DNA of 64,000 bases from Spinacia oleracea (lineage: Eukaryota > Streptophyta > Magnoliopsida > Caryophyllales > Amaranthaceae): contig NC_079492.1 of NCBI RefSeq assembly GCF_020520425.1, positions 36,397,542 through 36,461,541 on the forward strand, read 5' to 3'. Positions 1-10,048 of this stretch are shown piece after piece (the first letter of the stretch is position 1; each line of letters begins with the position of its first letter). Made by a program: the position numbers and the translations under genes. Under the pieces are notes generated by a model. It had not been told where the DNA came from. It saw only the letters and a list, made by a program, of their open reading frames with translations, and made no database searches.

Positions 1-1071
1 AAACTAGCCCGGAGGGCAACGACAAATAGTAAGTTCCTACAGCTAATGCAGCAATCAGTGCTCCATTTCCCACTCGTAGGTCGACTTCACCCTTGCTTAA
101 CTTTCTACTTCTTCTTAGTCCCTGTGGATTGGAACATAAGTGTGAGCCACAACCTGTATCTAATACCCAAGAAGTTGAATTAGCAAGTATACAGTCTATA
201 ACGAAAATACCTGAAGATGGAACGACTGTTCCGTTCTTCTGATCTTCCTTTAGCTTTGGACATTCTCTTTTGTAATGGCCTATTCCATCACAATAAAGAC
301 AGCTTGATGTGGACTTGTCCTGCTTTGATTTAGCATTGCCCTTGGACTTTCCACCTTTCTTGAATGGTCTCTTTCTAGCCTTGAGTAAATCTTTGGCTTC
401 ACAGTCCAGTACTATTTCAGCCTTTCTGACAAGGTGAATAAATTCTGCAACTGTTTCTTCTCTTGGTTCACTTAGGTATAGTTGCTTGAAGCGACCAAAC
501 CCACTGTGTAGTGAATTGAGCAAGACAGAGACTGCCATCCTTTCGCTTATTGGTGTTCCTAGTAGACTTAGGCGATCAAAATATGAACACATAAGATCCA
601 CATGGAACCTCAGTGGGACGCCTACCCTTTGTTTAGTGCGAAGGAGCTGAACATGTGTTTCTTGGACCTCCATCCTATAACACCTGTTGGGAGAACTAAC
701 CTTTAGACCAGACATTGATTCAATCAACTCATGGACGTTCAGGTCCCTGTCCTCCGTACTTCCACGACAGATATCCCTCAGATTCTTGATGAGCGTAAAA
801 GGTTCATAGGCTACAAACCTTCTAGCCCAATCATCAGGGATATTGTTCAGCATGAGACTCATAACCTTTTTGAGATCCGCATCCCAGGCGTAAAATCTCT
901 CAGGGGTCATGTCTCTGGCATAGTAGCTTGGCATGGGATGTGACAGTACATACTCAAGTCCATTGAGTTTGACTATTTCAACTAGCTTAGCTTCCCATTC
1001 AAGAAAATTTGTCAGGTTCAGCTTGACCATAAGCTCAGAACCCATGATGATGTTTTGATTGTTGTTTGCCA
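1..1071 (-). CDS. Copia gag-protease polyprotein, N-terminal 357 codons
   Basis: The frame opens at ATG 1071 (MANNNQNII...) and stays open for all 357 codons to the window edge, so it is partial at its C terminus. The N-terminal 230 residues resemble a copia-type Gag capsid domain (motif LNLTNFLEWEAKL near residue 18). A CCHC zinc knuckle for RNA binding follows (C-x2-C-x4-H-x4-C, CLYCDGIGHYKREC, about residues 258-271). The aspartic protease active site DTGCGSH lies near residue 305. Gag packages the element RNA and the protease matures the polyprotein. No stop or frameshift is visible, in contrast to the other Copia copies here except the one at 5520-9275, so this may be a young, autonomous-type copy. 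The start was chosen because it is the first ATG after stop codons and gives the usual Gag N terminus. Confidence 0.9.
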
Positions 1072-2691
1072 TATTAAAACTACAATTGAAAAGAATAAAC
1101 AAATAAATAACCATTCACAGTTTCTCTTAATAAACTTAAATTCTGGCATACATGCATAATTCAATGTTTATTAAGCATTTTATTCAAATTATGTGTTCCG
1201 GCAGGTGTGAATAAAATGATTCCAAGATCCTAAAATCATTGAAGAACTAAGCACAGTTTGTCGACTTAATCCTAGAACATCTTAGGTAAGCAAAAGCCTT
1301 TTGCTAATAGTCTAGAAACTATTCTTGGTTGATAGGTACGTCTAAGAATTTATTAGGTAAACCTATCGAATTTGCCACGACATAAAAGGACTCCTTACTT
1401 ATATCGTTGAGTTTCACCAAAACTAACATGTACTCACAATTATTTGTGTACCTTGCCTCTTTAGGACCAATAAGTAACACCTCGCTGAGCGAAAACTATT
1501 ACTAGATTGATGTAAAGGATATCCAAGCAAGTGTATATTTTGGCATGGCACCTTTTAACTCAATTTTTAAGTTTGGAACTTAAGGCTCTTACTATGTTGG
1601 TTAGATTTTAAGTGAACTAAATCCTTAATCATGCAACATAATCAAGCTTTTGATCTCATGCATTTTAAGACATTTTTAAAGCAATAAATAACTTAAAACA
1701 TGCATAAGATATTTGTGATCTAGTATGGCCCGACTTCATCTTGAAGCTTTGACTTCAAAGTCCGTCTTGAAAATCTCCGTGGGAGGCACCATTTTCTTCA
1801 AATAGGATAAGCTATAACTAATTACAACTATTTGATGGTTCGCAGACCATATTTGAATTGAAAAATAACTTTGGTACTTTAGACCAATTACATTCAAATT
1901 AATGGTACGCAGACCATATTTTCTATCCTATTTGGGCCATACTAGTCACTTCATAACCTGCAAAACAGTACATATACAATATATACCATTCACCCATTCA
2001 TTATCATGAATGGCCCACATAGCTGGTTAGTAAAACACATTATGCATCACGTAAACATTTGCAGCAATTAATCAAGGGCACCAATAATCTACCAATTATT
2101 CAGTCCTTATTAATTCTAATCAAGTTGTTTTAACCTTAAGGATTTGTAGACCTAATCAAGAGTTTATGACTAAAAAACGCTCCCACTTAAACCAATAAAT
2201 TCATATGCTTTACCAATTTTAAACATAAAAATGTATTTCTAGTCTAACCGGAAACATACAAATTTAATTAAAATTTAAAGCTCATATAAATTTATAATTG
2301 AATCCAAAAAGTTTAATTTAATTTCAGTCGCATTTAAATTAATTCATGATTTTAATTTTAGAAAAATAATTAGAATAAATAACATTTATTATAATTATAA
2401 TATTCAAAATTAAAATCCAAGAAAATAATTTAAATTATTAATTTTAAAATTAATTAAAATTACGTGAACTGAAATTTTCAAATTAAACATTCAAAACGAT
2501 CTAATCGTAACGCAAACACCCTACGCGTTGCACGCCCATGGGCCGCACGCACACAGCCATCGCTGGCCATGCGTGCGCAGCCCATGCGCTCGTCGCATAG
2601 CTGCTGCATCCCTATCGCAAGCCTCCGCACGCATTGGTGCTCGCTGCGCGCGCCAGCGCTCATCGAACGCGGGCTATCGCTCGCAGTGCGC

Positions 2692-2846
2692 GCGCGACAT
2701 CGCTCGCTGGGCGCGCGAGCCATCGCTCGCTGGGCGCGCGACATCGCTCGCTGGGCGCGCGAGCCATCGCTCGCTGGGCGCGCGACATCGCTCGCTGGGC
2801 GCGCGACATCGCTCGCTGGGCGGGCGACATCGCTCGCTGTGCACGC
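2692..2846. repeat. GC-rich 21/23-bp tandem array in the leader
   Basis: Units of 21 bp (gcgcgcgacatcgctcgctgg) alternate with a 23-bp variant carrying gagccat, roughly seven units in all. The GCGC runs and self-complementary cgagcgatg/catcgctcg segments would give strong RNA hairpins. An expanded version sits at the same place in the second copy (about 30000-30205). Confidence 0.9.
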
Positions 2847-3611
2847 GAGCAATGCTAGGCGCAGCGCTCGTGGCACGCGAGCTTGCGCTCGCTGCGCGCG
2901 AGGCTGTGCGCTCTTGTGCGAGGCAGCGCGCGTTGTGGCGCAGCTCGCTTGCTGCCCATACGCGACTGCCTTGGCTCGCCCTACGCCCATGCCCATTCGT
3001 CCATTGGTCGTGGCACACGACACAAGGCAGGGCTGCTGCCTTGTGCTCGTGCACTACGCCCTTGCTCATTGCATTCGTGCCGCACGGGCGACGAGCTCCC
3101 TTGCTCGTCGTCGCATGCCCGCATTATACAACACCCCTTAAGGGTAACACGAAGCGTCCATTGCTTCGTGCGTGCAAGTTATATGAACGAATCGCATAAA
3201 AATTTAAAATTTATATTTAAAATTAATGACAAATTAATAAATAATATTAATTTCATAATTTTAGGGCGAAAAATCGAAAATTTATTATCCAATTGATTTC
3301 CGATTGTTATGGATTCAAGTCTAGGTCATAAAAATTTAAAATTTATCGTAAATTTACAATTTTTATGGTGGTTTTTAATCATAGGTTTCTAATTAAATTA
3401 CAATTAATTATGAAAATCAAATTAATTCTAAATTATTCTAATTTTCAACAAATTAATCATAATTAATAATTAGATTGCATAATTAACAAGACTAGGCATT
3501 CAAACTTGTTAAACATATGCAGTAGGTCAATCAAAAATTCAAGATTTATCAACAAGAATCGCAAATATTTAATTTAACATCTTAAATTTACGAAATTTTG
3601 CATTCGAAAAA

Positions 3612-3815
3612 CTAAAACCTTCGAAAAGTCATAGTTAGGCTTCGAATTTGAGAATTCTGGGTTCGGCAGAAAAATACTATTTTTGTCAAAATTTTAGAAT
3701 GCCTTTTACATGCGGAATTGACACAAAAATCACTCAATTCGGATGAGTAACGAAGAAACTGCCGAAAAACTGCGTACGTATAATTAAATAAACGCAATTT
3801 GCAATTAATTAACAA
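3612..3815 (-). other. Small conserved leader ORF (possible uORF)
   Basis: A 67-codon minus-strand frame (MLINCKLRLFNYTY...) starts about 100 nt downstream of the 5' LTR. The first 49 residues are also encoded at 31172-30930 in the second copy, where a small indel changes the C terminus. Similarity of the DNA alone could explain this, so coding function is doubtful. I recognise no domain. Confidence 0.25.
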
Positions 3816-3902
3816 TTACGAAAATTAATCACCCCTTTTAATTCTTGCAAATTTGTAATATTTAACCATGTTCATGCAATTTAGATTATGAAAATAATAA
3901 GG

Positions 3903-3917
3903 GGCTCGTGATACCAC
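3903..3917 (-). promoter_or_regulatory. Primer-binding site of Copia-1a
   Basis: On the minus strand the LTR end TAACA is followed by GTGGTATCACGAGCC. TGGTATCA matches the 3' end complement of initiator tRNA-Met, the usual plant Copia primer. This fixes orientation and the inner LTR boundary. Confidence 0.8.
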
Positions 3918-5328
3918 TGTTAGGTTATGATACATATGACAATTCATAAATCATGCGGAAAAACCATAAACCCAGGAAAACATATTATTTACACATAATC
4001 ATTTAGCATAGATTAGATGCATACTCTTTGTTGCGTGCCTTCCCTAGCTGCGCCCGAACCGAACAAGAACAAGTCTTTAGGACTCCAAGTGTCGTCCCTC
4101 CGTAGATAGTCCACAGCACGTCCGGATCCGCCTTAAGATTGACCAACTAGAATCGCCCTTAAGGTACTATTATTTTCGGCACTTTATAGGCAAATGTGTG
4201 ACTGAATTTTTCTCTCAAAAACTCACTTTGAATACTTTGAAACTTGTGTTATAAATTGTGAGCCCTAGCCTCATATTTATAGCGGTATGGAAAGGGAATC
4301 GAAATCCTATTCAGATACAAATTAATTAAACCTAGAATCCTACAAGAACTCTAATTTAATTAATTTATCAAATAGAATTAGGAATTTAATCATTAACCGA
4401 ACTCTGCATGTTTTAGGAAACGTGCACGAACACAAACACTTGCACACACACGCACGATAGCCACGATGGGCCCCATGCGTGCGCGCGAGCAGCAGCCCAC
4501 TCAGCGCCCGCGCGCGCTGCGCGTGCTGTGCGCGCTGTGCGCGCTGCGCGCTGCGCGCAGCCTGCTGGGCCTGGCCTTGCGCTGGGCCTGGCGTGGCTGT
4601 TTGTGCGGCGCGCTTGGATTGCTGGGCGATGGCCTGGCTTCGTGCTGGGCCTCGTCCGGCAGGCCTCGTCTGATGCTTATTCGTACGATGCGCTTCCGAT
4701 TAAATTTTCCGATTCCGGAATTCATTTCCGATACGAACAATATTTAATATTTCCGATTCCGGAATTAATTTCCGTTTCGAACAAATATTTAATATTTCCG
4801 TTTCCGGAATTATTTTCCGATTCCGGTAATATTTCCGATTCTGACAATATTTCCGTTTCCGGCAATATTTCCGATTCTGGCAATATTTCCATTTCCGATA
4901 ATATTTTCCGACACGTACCATGTTTCCGTTTCCGGCAACATCTACGACTTGGATAATATTTATATTTCCGATACGATCCATATTTCCGTTTCCGGCAATA
5001 TCATCGTTTCCGGAGTATTCATTCCTTGCCTGTGACGATCTTAGCTCCCACTGAAACCAAGATCCGTCGGTTCCGAATATTCATAGATGGAGTATTTAAT
5101 GCTATTAAATACTTGATCCGTTTACGTACTATTTGTGTGACCCTACGGGTTCAGTCAAGAGTAAGCTGTGGATTAATATCATTAATTCCACTTGAACTGA
5201 AGCGGCCTCTAGCTAGGCATTCAGCTCACTTGATCTCACTGAATTATTAACTTGTTAATTAATACTGAACCGCATTTATTAGACTTAACATAGAATGCAT
5301 ACTTGGACCAAGGGCATTATTTCCTTCA
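3918..5328 (-). repeat. 5' LTR of Copia-1a (1,411 bp)
   Basis: It runs from TGTTAGGTTATG to CCTTCA on the plus strand. The outer end matches the two other complete copies in the window. It holds a GC-rich island (about 4470-4670, alternating GC) and, at about 4690-5010, a dense series of TTTCCG/TTCCGG-type units spaced by A/T runs. It is slightly longer than the 22201 (1,372 bp) and 56758 (1,375 bp) copies. Confidence 0.9.
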
Positions 5329-5519
5329 CGTTGAGCGATCCCCACCACCAGGGATCACAAGGGAACCTACGGCCGTCGTGGTCAAACATAATTGCACTCC
5401 CTATATGTCACGATAACCGGGTTTTGTCAGTTTTTCTCATTGTCGTTAAAAACTGAATAGCGACTCCTATATTACTAGTCAATTGGGTGTAAAGTCACAG
5501 GAAATCCAATTACACTTAA
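5329..5519. other. Unassigned segment between Copia elements
   Basis: This lies between the end of the Copia-1a LTR and the open pol frame. It has stops in the pol frame (TAA at 5517) and no match to the LTR-like sequence downstream of pol. It may be the remains of whatever separated the two insertions. Confidence 0.4.
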
Positions 5520-8500
5520 TTTGACAAAAAGAAGCGTCACACCCACGAGGGACGAGGTCACGCATTAGCCTCGTGCTTTTTCGACCCCCTCACACCAGGT
5601 CATTCCGCAATTGCTTTCCCATCTCGTTATTTTCAGAATTCGAATGCCGCTCTTGCTAGTCTTCCCACCGGAGAGCATAATGAGACCACCTGGTTTCCTG
5701 ATTCCGGAGCATCTTCTCACATGACTAACGACCTAGGTATGTTATCTGACAAATCTATTTATACTGGTCCTGTTCATGTTGAAGTAGCGAATGGTACTAA
5801 AATCCCAATAAAACATGTTGGCAAGGTCACATTAAACTCAAACAGTCGTCCTTTGGTTTTAAACAACGTTTATCATTGTCCCAATATTAAATTTAATCTA
5901 ATGTCGGTGCAAAAGTTAGCTAAAGATAACAACTGTACTGTGAGTTTGAATGGTTCTCATATTTTTGTAAAGGACAACCAGTCGGAGGAAGTGCTTCTCA
6001 AAGCTTCTAGTCAAGGCAGTGTCTATCCCATCACCCTCACCAACACCCTTAGGAGGCCAGTTGCACTTGCGTCAATCACAGCTCCAGGTCCTACATGGAA
6101 TCGTCGTCTTGGTCATTGTGGTGATAGAGTATTAGGTGCTCTTAAAAGCAATAAGGCAATAGTTTGTGCCAGTAGTCATGCATTTGATTGTGTTTCATGT
6201 TTCCTAGGAAAGTCTCATAGGCTACCTTTCCAGGATGTAATACACTCGTTTGATAAACCCTTGCAATTGGTTCATTCGGATTTGTGGCAATCGCCTATTT
6301 TGTCAAACCTTGGTTTTAAATATTATGTTTGCTTTATTGATGATTTCTCTAGATATACCTGGATCTATCCCTTAAAACGAAAGTCAGAAGTGCATGATCG
6401 TTTTATGGATTTTCAAAATTTAGTTGAGAATTTATTTGATTGCAAAATAAAATATTACCAAAGTGATGGGGGTCGAGAATTTGATAATGCTCCTTTACTT
6501 GATCATTTTCGAAAATGTGGAATATCATTTCGCAAATCATGCCCAGACACACAACAACAAAATGGTGTTGCTGAACGAAAGCATCGACATGTAATTGAAC
6601 TAGCTCGAACGATGCTCATTGAGTCATTGCTTCCTGGACAATTATGGGTCGATGCTGCGTATACGGCAACATATATAATAAATCGGTTGCCTACCCCAGT
6701 TCTGCAAGGCGCATCTCCTTTTGAAAAATTATTTTCGAAACAACCGGATTATTCGTTTTTACGTGTGTTTGGTTGTGAGTGTTTTCCAAATTTAATTGCA
6801 AAACCATCAAATAAATTGATTCCGCGGTCTGTCCACTGTGTCTTTATTGGTTATGCTCCTGGTTATAAGGGTTATCGTTGTTATGAACCAAAGTCGGGTC
6901 GTGTTTATGTGAGTCGGAATGTGAAATTCCATGAGTCGGTTTTCCCGTATAGAAATCTAGTCTCGTCTCGTCCTTCAACGTCGATAAATTCTAGTGATAC
7001 GGATCCCTCTCTCCTCCTATTACCATCGTCTTTGTCCCATAGCGTCGCCCAACCATCGTCTAGCTATCCTCTTGCATTACCTATAAATGAGTCCCTTGTG
7101 TTGCCTAGAGTTGGGATGGAACAGGCTTGCCCACAGCCTGACCGTGGCAAAAATGGCCACGCCACAGCCAGGCCGTGGACCAGTCTTCCTAGCCGTGGAA
7201 AATTAAGTCAGCCGCAACAAAATTATGGTGAGCCAAGCCCAGTCACTTCCAGACCGTGGCCCACCATGCATGCCTCCATTGACTTGCTTTCCTCTCCATC
7301 CCCAAGTCCAACACATAAAGCCCAACTGGAAATAATAAATCCGGCATCCCCATCCTCTAGGAAAGACCCCTCTCCTAGACCAACCAATCAAGCCCAACTG
7401 GACATTATTCCAACGTCCCCACACTCTAGGATAGACCCCTCTCCTAGCCCAACCAATTCGGTCCAGCTGGCAATCAAACCAGCGCCCCCACCCCTTTTGC
7501 AGTCCTCCAATTCGGCCCATGTGCCTACCACGGCCCACTTGCCTCCAATCCCTATTGACCCATTGTTGTTATCACCTCAAATCCATAATTTACCTTCCCA
7601 AGCACCTCCTTCGAGTGGTATTTTCACGGCTCCGTCTACAAGCAATGTTCATGAAATGAGAACACGTGCTAAAGACGGCATTTATAAACCAAAATCAATA
7701 TTAAATCACAGTACAGTTGAAAAAGAGAAGGCACCGACATGTTTTGCTAAAGCAAATAAAATTCCAAAATGGCGTGAAGCCATGGCGGAAGAGATTAATG
7801 CCATGCTTGTCAACAAAATATGGGACTTAGTACCATTTGATGCATCAAAGAACTTGGTTGGTACGAAATGGATTTATACGATAAAAACCGACGAAGATGG
7901 TCATGTGATTAGGCCTAAGGCTCGTCTGGTTGGTCATGGGTTCGGACAGCAAGAAGGTATAGATTATTCTGAGACCTTTAGCCCTGTTGTTAAATCAACA
8001 ACTATTCGGTTGGTTCTGTCTTTAGCTCTTTCCTCACATTGGGTCATTCGTCAATTAGACGTTAAAAATGCATTCTTACATGGTGATTTAATTGAGGAGG
8101 TATACATGAAACAACCTGCAGGTTTTATTCATCCTGATTTTCCTAACCATATTTGTCGTCTTAGGAAAGCAATCTATGGTTTGAAACAGGCTCCTAGAGC
8201 TTGGTATCTTCGCTTCAGCAGTTTCTTGTTACAACAGGGCTTCTTTTGTTGTCAATCAGGTAATTCTATGTTCATTTTTCGTCGTGACAAATTCATTGTT
8301 TATCTTCTTTATGTCGACGATATCATTGTCACGGGCAACTCGGCTCCTTTGATCACCAAGTTCATATCTCTTTTGTCTACCGAGTTTGCTATGAAAGATC
8401 TAGGTGATCTGCACTACTTCCTAGGAGTGCAGGCGATACGTACTTCCAAAGGTTTATTTTTGTGTCAGAAAAAGTATGTCCATGATTTACTTCTGAAATT

Positions 8501-9275
8501 CCATTTGCACACTGCTAAACCTGTGCGTACTCCTCTTCCTAGTTGTACCACCCTTTCTATTAACGATGGTGATTTATTATCCGATCCTACTGAGTATCGC
8601 AGTATGGTTGGGGCTTTACAGTACTTGACTATGACAAGACCTGATATTACATATGTTGTGCATTTAGTTTCCCAATTTATGCATGCCCCCCGCACATCTC
8701 ACTTGTTGGTGGTTAAGCGTATATACAGGTACTTGCAGGGTACTGCAGACTACGGTCTATGGCTTCGCCCCGCCCCAGACATGTCAATCATGATTGCCTA
8801 CTCGGATGCGGATTGGGCAGGTTGTCCTGATAGTTGTCGTTCCACCACAGGTTATGCAATTTTTCTTGGTGGCAACCTAATTTCCTGGCGCTCGAAGAAG
8901 CAACCCACCGTCTCCAAATCGTCCACGGAAGCAGAGTACCGCGCTGTTGCGTACACGGTACAGGATACTCTCTGGATTCGTTCCTTGTTAGCTGAGTTGG
9001 GGATCGTCATCCGCGCACCCGTCAAGCTCTTTTGTGATAATGTTTCTGCATCCTATCTTGCGGTCAATCCGGTTCAGCATGATCGTAGCAAACATATCAA
9101 AATAGATTATCATTTTGTTCGGGAGCGTGTTGCTCATGGTGATTTAGTTGTTCGTTATGTCCCTACTGAGTTACAATTCGCTGACATTTTTACGAAAGGT
9201 TTGTCTGGTCAGCGTTTTGAGTTTTTAAGGTCCAATCTGCACGTGGTTCCCCCTGCACAGATTGAGGGGGTGTAA
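5520..9275 (+). CDS. Copia protease-integrase-reverse transcriptase-RNase H polyprotein, gag missing
   Basis: The frame is open from after TAA 5517 to TAA 9275. Recognisable homology begins around 5643; an internal ATG lies at 5721. The order is protease active site DSGASSH (5703-5723), a pre-integrase zinc region (RRLGHCG...CVSC, about 6090-6210), and an integrase core with its three acidic residues in HSDLW, SDGGREF and NGVAERKH. A long Pro/Ser-rich linker follows (about 6960-7640). The reverse transcriptase comes next, with KNAFLHGD, YGLKQAPRAW and catalytic YVDD (about 8310), then RNase H (YSDADW, SSTEAEYRA, DIFTKGL). Nothing is interrupted over almost 1,200 codons, which is exceptional for this window. 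The capsid part is not present upstream, probably cut off by the neighbouring Copia-1a insertion or an older truncation, so the copy is unlikely to be autonomous. Confidence 0.92.
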   Translation, partial: FDKKKRHTHEGRGHALASCFFDPLTPGHSAIAFPSRYFQNSNAALASLPTGEHNETTWFPDSGASSHMTNDLGMLSDKSIYTGPVHVEVANGTKIPIKHVGKVTLNSNSRPLVLNNVYHCPNIKFNLMSVQKLAKDNNCTVSLNGSHIFVKDNQSEEVLLKASSQGSVYPITLTNTLRRPVALASITAPGPTWNRRLGHCGDRVLGALKSNKAIVCASSHAFDCVSCFLGKSHRLPFQDVIHSFDKPLQLVHSDLWQSPILSNLGFKYYVCFIDDFSRYTWIYPLKRKSEVHDRFMDFQNLVENLFDCKIKYYQSDGGREFDNAPLLDHFRKCGISFRKSCPDTQQQNGVAERKHRHVIELARTMLIESLLPGQLWVDAAYTATYIINRLPTPVLQGASPFEKLFSKQPDYSFLRVFGCECFPNLIAKPSNKLIPRSVHCVFIGYAPGYKGYRCYEPKSGRVYVSRNVKFHESVFPYRNLVSSRPSTSINSSDTDPSLLLLPSSLSHSVAQPSSSYPLALPINESLVLPRVGMEQACPQPDRGKNGHATARPWTSLPSRGKLSQPQQNYGEPSPVTSRPWPTMHASIDLLSSPSPSPTHKAQLEIINPASPSSRKDPSPRPTNQAQLDIIPTSPHSRIDPSPSPTNSVQLAIKPAPPPLLQSSNSAHVPTTAHLPPIPIDPLLLSPQIHNLPSQAPPSSGIFTAPSTSNVHEMRTRAKDGIYKPKSILNHSTVEKEKAPTCFAKANKIPKWREAMAEEINAMLVNKIWDLVPFDASKNLVGTKWIYTIKTDEDGHVIRPKARLVGHGFGQQEGIDYSETFSPVVKSTTIRLVLSLALSSHWVIRQLDVKNAFLHGDLIEEVYMKQPAGFIHPDFPNHICRLRKAIYGLKQAPRAWYLRFSSFLLQQGFFCCQSGNSMFIFRRDKFIVYLLYVDDIIVTGNSAPLITKFISLLSTEFAMKDLGDLHYFLGVQAIRTSKGLFLCQKKYVHDLLLKFHLHTAKPVRTPLPSCTTLSINDGDLLSDPTEYRSMVGALQYLTMTRPDITYVVHLVSQFMHAPRTSHLLVVKRIYRYLQGTADYGLWLRPAPDMSIMIAYSDADWAGCPDSCRSTTGYAIFLGGNLISWRSKKQPTVSKSSTEAEYRAVAYTVQDTLWIRSLLAELGIVIRAPVKLFCDNVSASYLAVNPVQHDRSKHIKIDYHFVRERVAHGDLVVRYVPTELQFADIFTKGLSGQRFEFLRSNLHVVPPAQIEGV

Positions 9276-9381
9276 TAGAGGATACTAAGGGTATACTCGT
9301 AATTGTACTATTGTACCATATTATTATATATATGAGTCCCAGGCACCCATAATAGAGTAAGCCGTATCATTATATTCACAC
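9272..9381 (+). repeat. Probable 3' LTR of the 5520-9275 Copia
   Basis: A purine tract (attgaggggg) immediately before tgtaatagagg is the expected polypurine tract/LTR junction. A TATA-like run (tatatatatga, about 9324) follows. The right end is a guess, because the 5' LTR is not in the window for comparison. Confidence 0.5.
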
Positions 9382-10048
9382 TTACCATAAATTCTCTTCC
9401 AAACATTTTCAATTAGCATTTTGAAAAGATGAAACCTCTAATTCACCTCATACAATACTTTTTCTCTCAAACCTCTCTTAACCAAACACCACTTTTGTCA
9501 AGAAAACAGTGAAATTCTGTCACTCGACAATAACCGAATGATAGCAATAGTTGGACGAGCTTGGGTGTTGTTTCTTAAGTGGATTAGTACGTACATTGTC
9601 TACGTTCACTTGTTCCCTTTCGTTATCGTTTGAACAATTACCAAACAACGTGACACTAATGACCATCAGCTATCCAACTTGGATTGGTTGATGTTCAGCA
9701 AAACGAGACCAATAATGAGGTGATCGAATGACACCGTTGAAATCTTGATCATAGAACAAAAACAGAAGATATATATTATAATAAGATGAAAAGCAAATTA
9801 GCATAGATCATGAGTCTCAAAGTCCTGCATTTTCATTAGAAGCTCAACAGCCTAGCTAGCTAGTTCCATAACTTTGGTGATCAGCAGGGCAAATCAAGAA
9901 CCTATGTGCACAAATCACAACCAAGAAAAGCAACACCACAATGGAAAGAGTCGACAACACAAGTTTTTACCAGCAAATTAAAGTTAAACAAGTACAGGAT
10001 TATAAGTCGATCACTAGTATGACCAAAAAGATTAGTCTAGCAATGGAA
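9382..10048. other. Intergenic / 3' flank of the heat shock gene
   Basis: A/T-rich sequence without a convincing frame. Its right part (about 9800-10048) should contain the 3' UTR of the minus-strand heat shock gene. I see nothing else in it. Confidence 0.5.

Larger units (their letters stand above)
1072..3917 (-). other. Copia-1a long untranslated leader
   Basis: This 2.85 kb lies between the LTR/primer site and the gag ATG. It is A/T-rich at both ends with a GC-rich core at about 2480-3130. It contains no convincing coding sequence. Open frames through the GC core exist in several frames on both strands because of its tandem repeats. From about 1190 on it is nearly identical to 28504-31274 in the second Copia-1 copy. 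A leader of this length is unusual for a Copia element. Confidence 0.8.
1..5328 (-). mobile_element. Ty1/copia element Copia-1a, 5' part
   Basis: This is a minus-strand LTR retrotransposon that runs off the left edge. Read on the minus strand it has a 5' LTR (5328-3918), a primer-binding site next to the LTR, a 2.8 kb leader, then gag and the start of protease (1071-1). The LTR ends follow the TG...CA rule. The same LTR family recurs at 22201-23572, 31275-31806 and 56758-58132, so it is a multi-copy family here. Integrase, reverse transcriptase and the 3' LTR would lie left of the window. The five bases after the LTR are cgttg; the matching target duplication cannot be checked. Confidence 0.9.

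Noticed and set aside
731..943. Plus-strand 70-codon frame near the left edge
   Set aside because: Antisense shadow of the intact minus-strand gag.
2692..2846. Possible CRISPR array because of regular short repeats
   Set aside because: Units are directly tandem without unique spacers, and the context is a plant LTR element.
2478..3296. Several overlapping Arg/Ala/Ser-rich frames on both strands (up to 223 codons)
   Set aside because: They arise from the GC-rich 21/23-bp repeats, which are free of stops in many frames. They have no family features and lie in a retrotransposon leader.
7203..7538. Minus-strand 111-codon frame inside the Copia pol linker
   Set aside because: It is a shadow of the Pro/Ser-rich linker in the long plus-strand frame.
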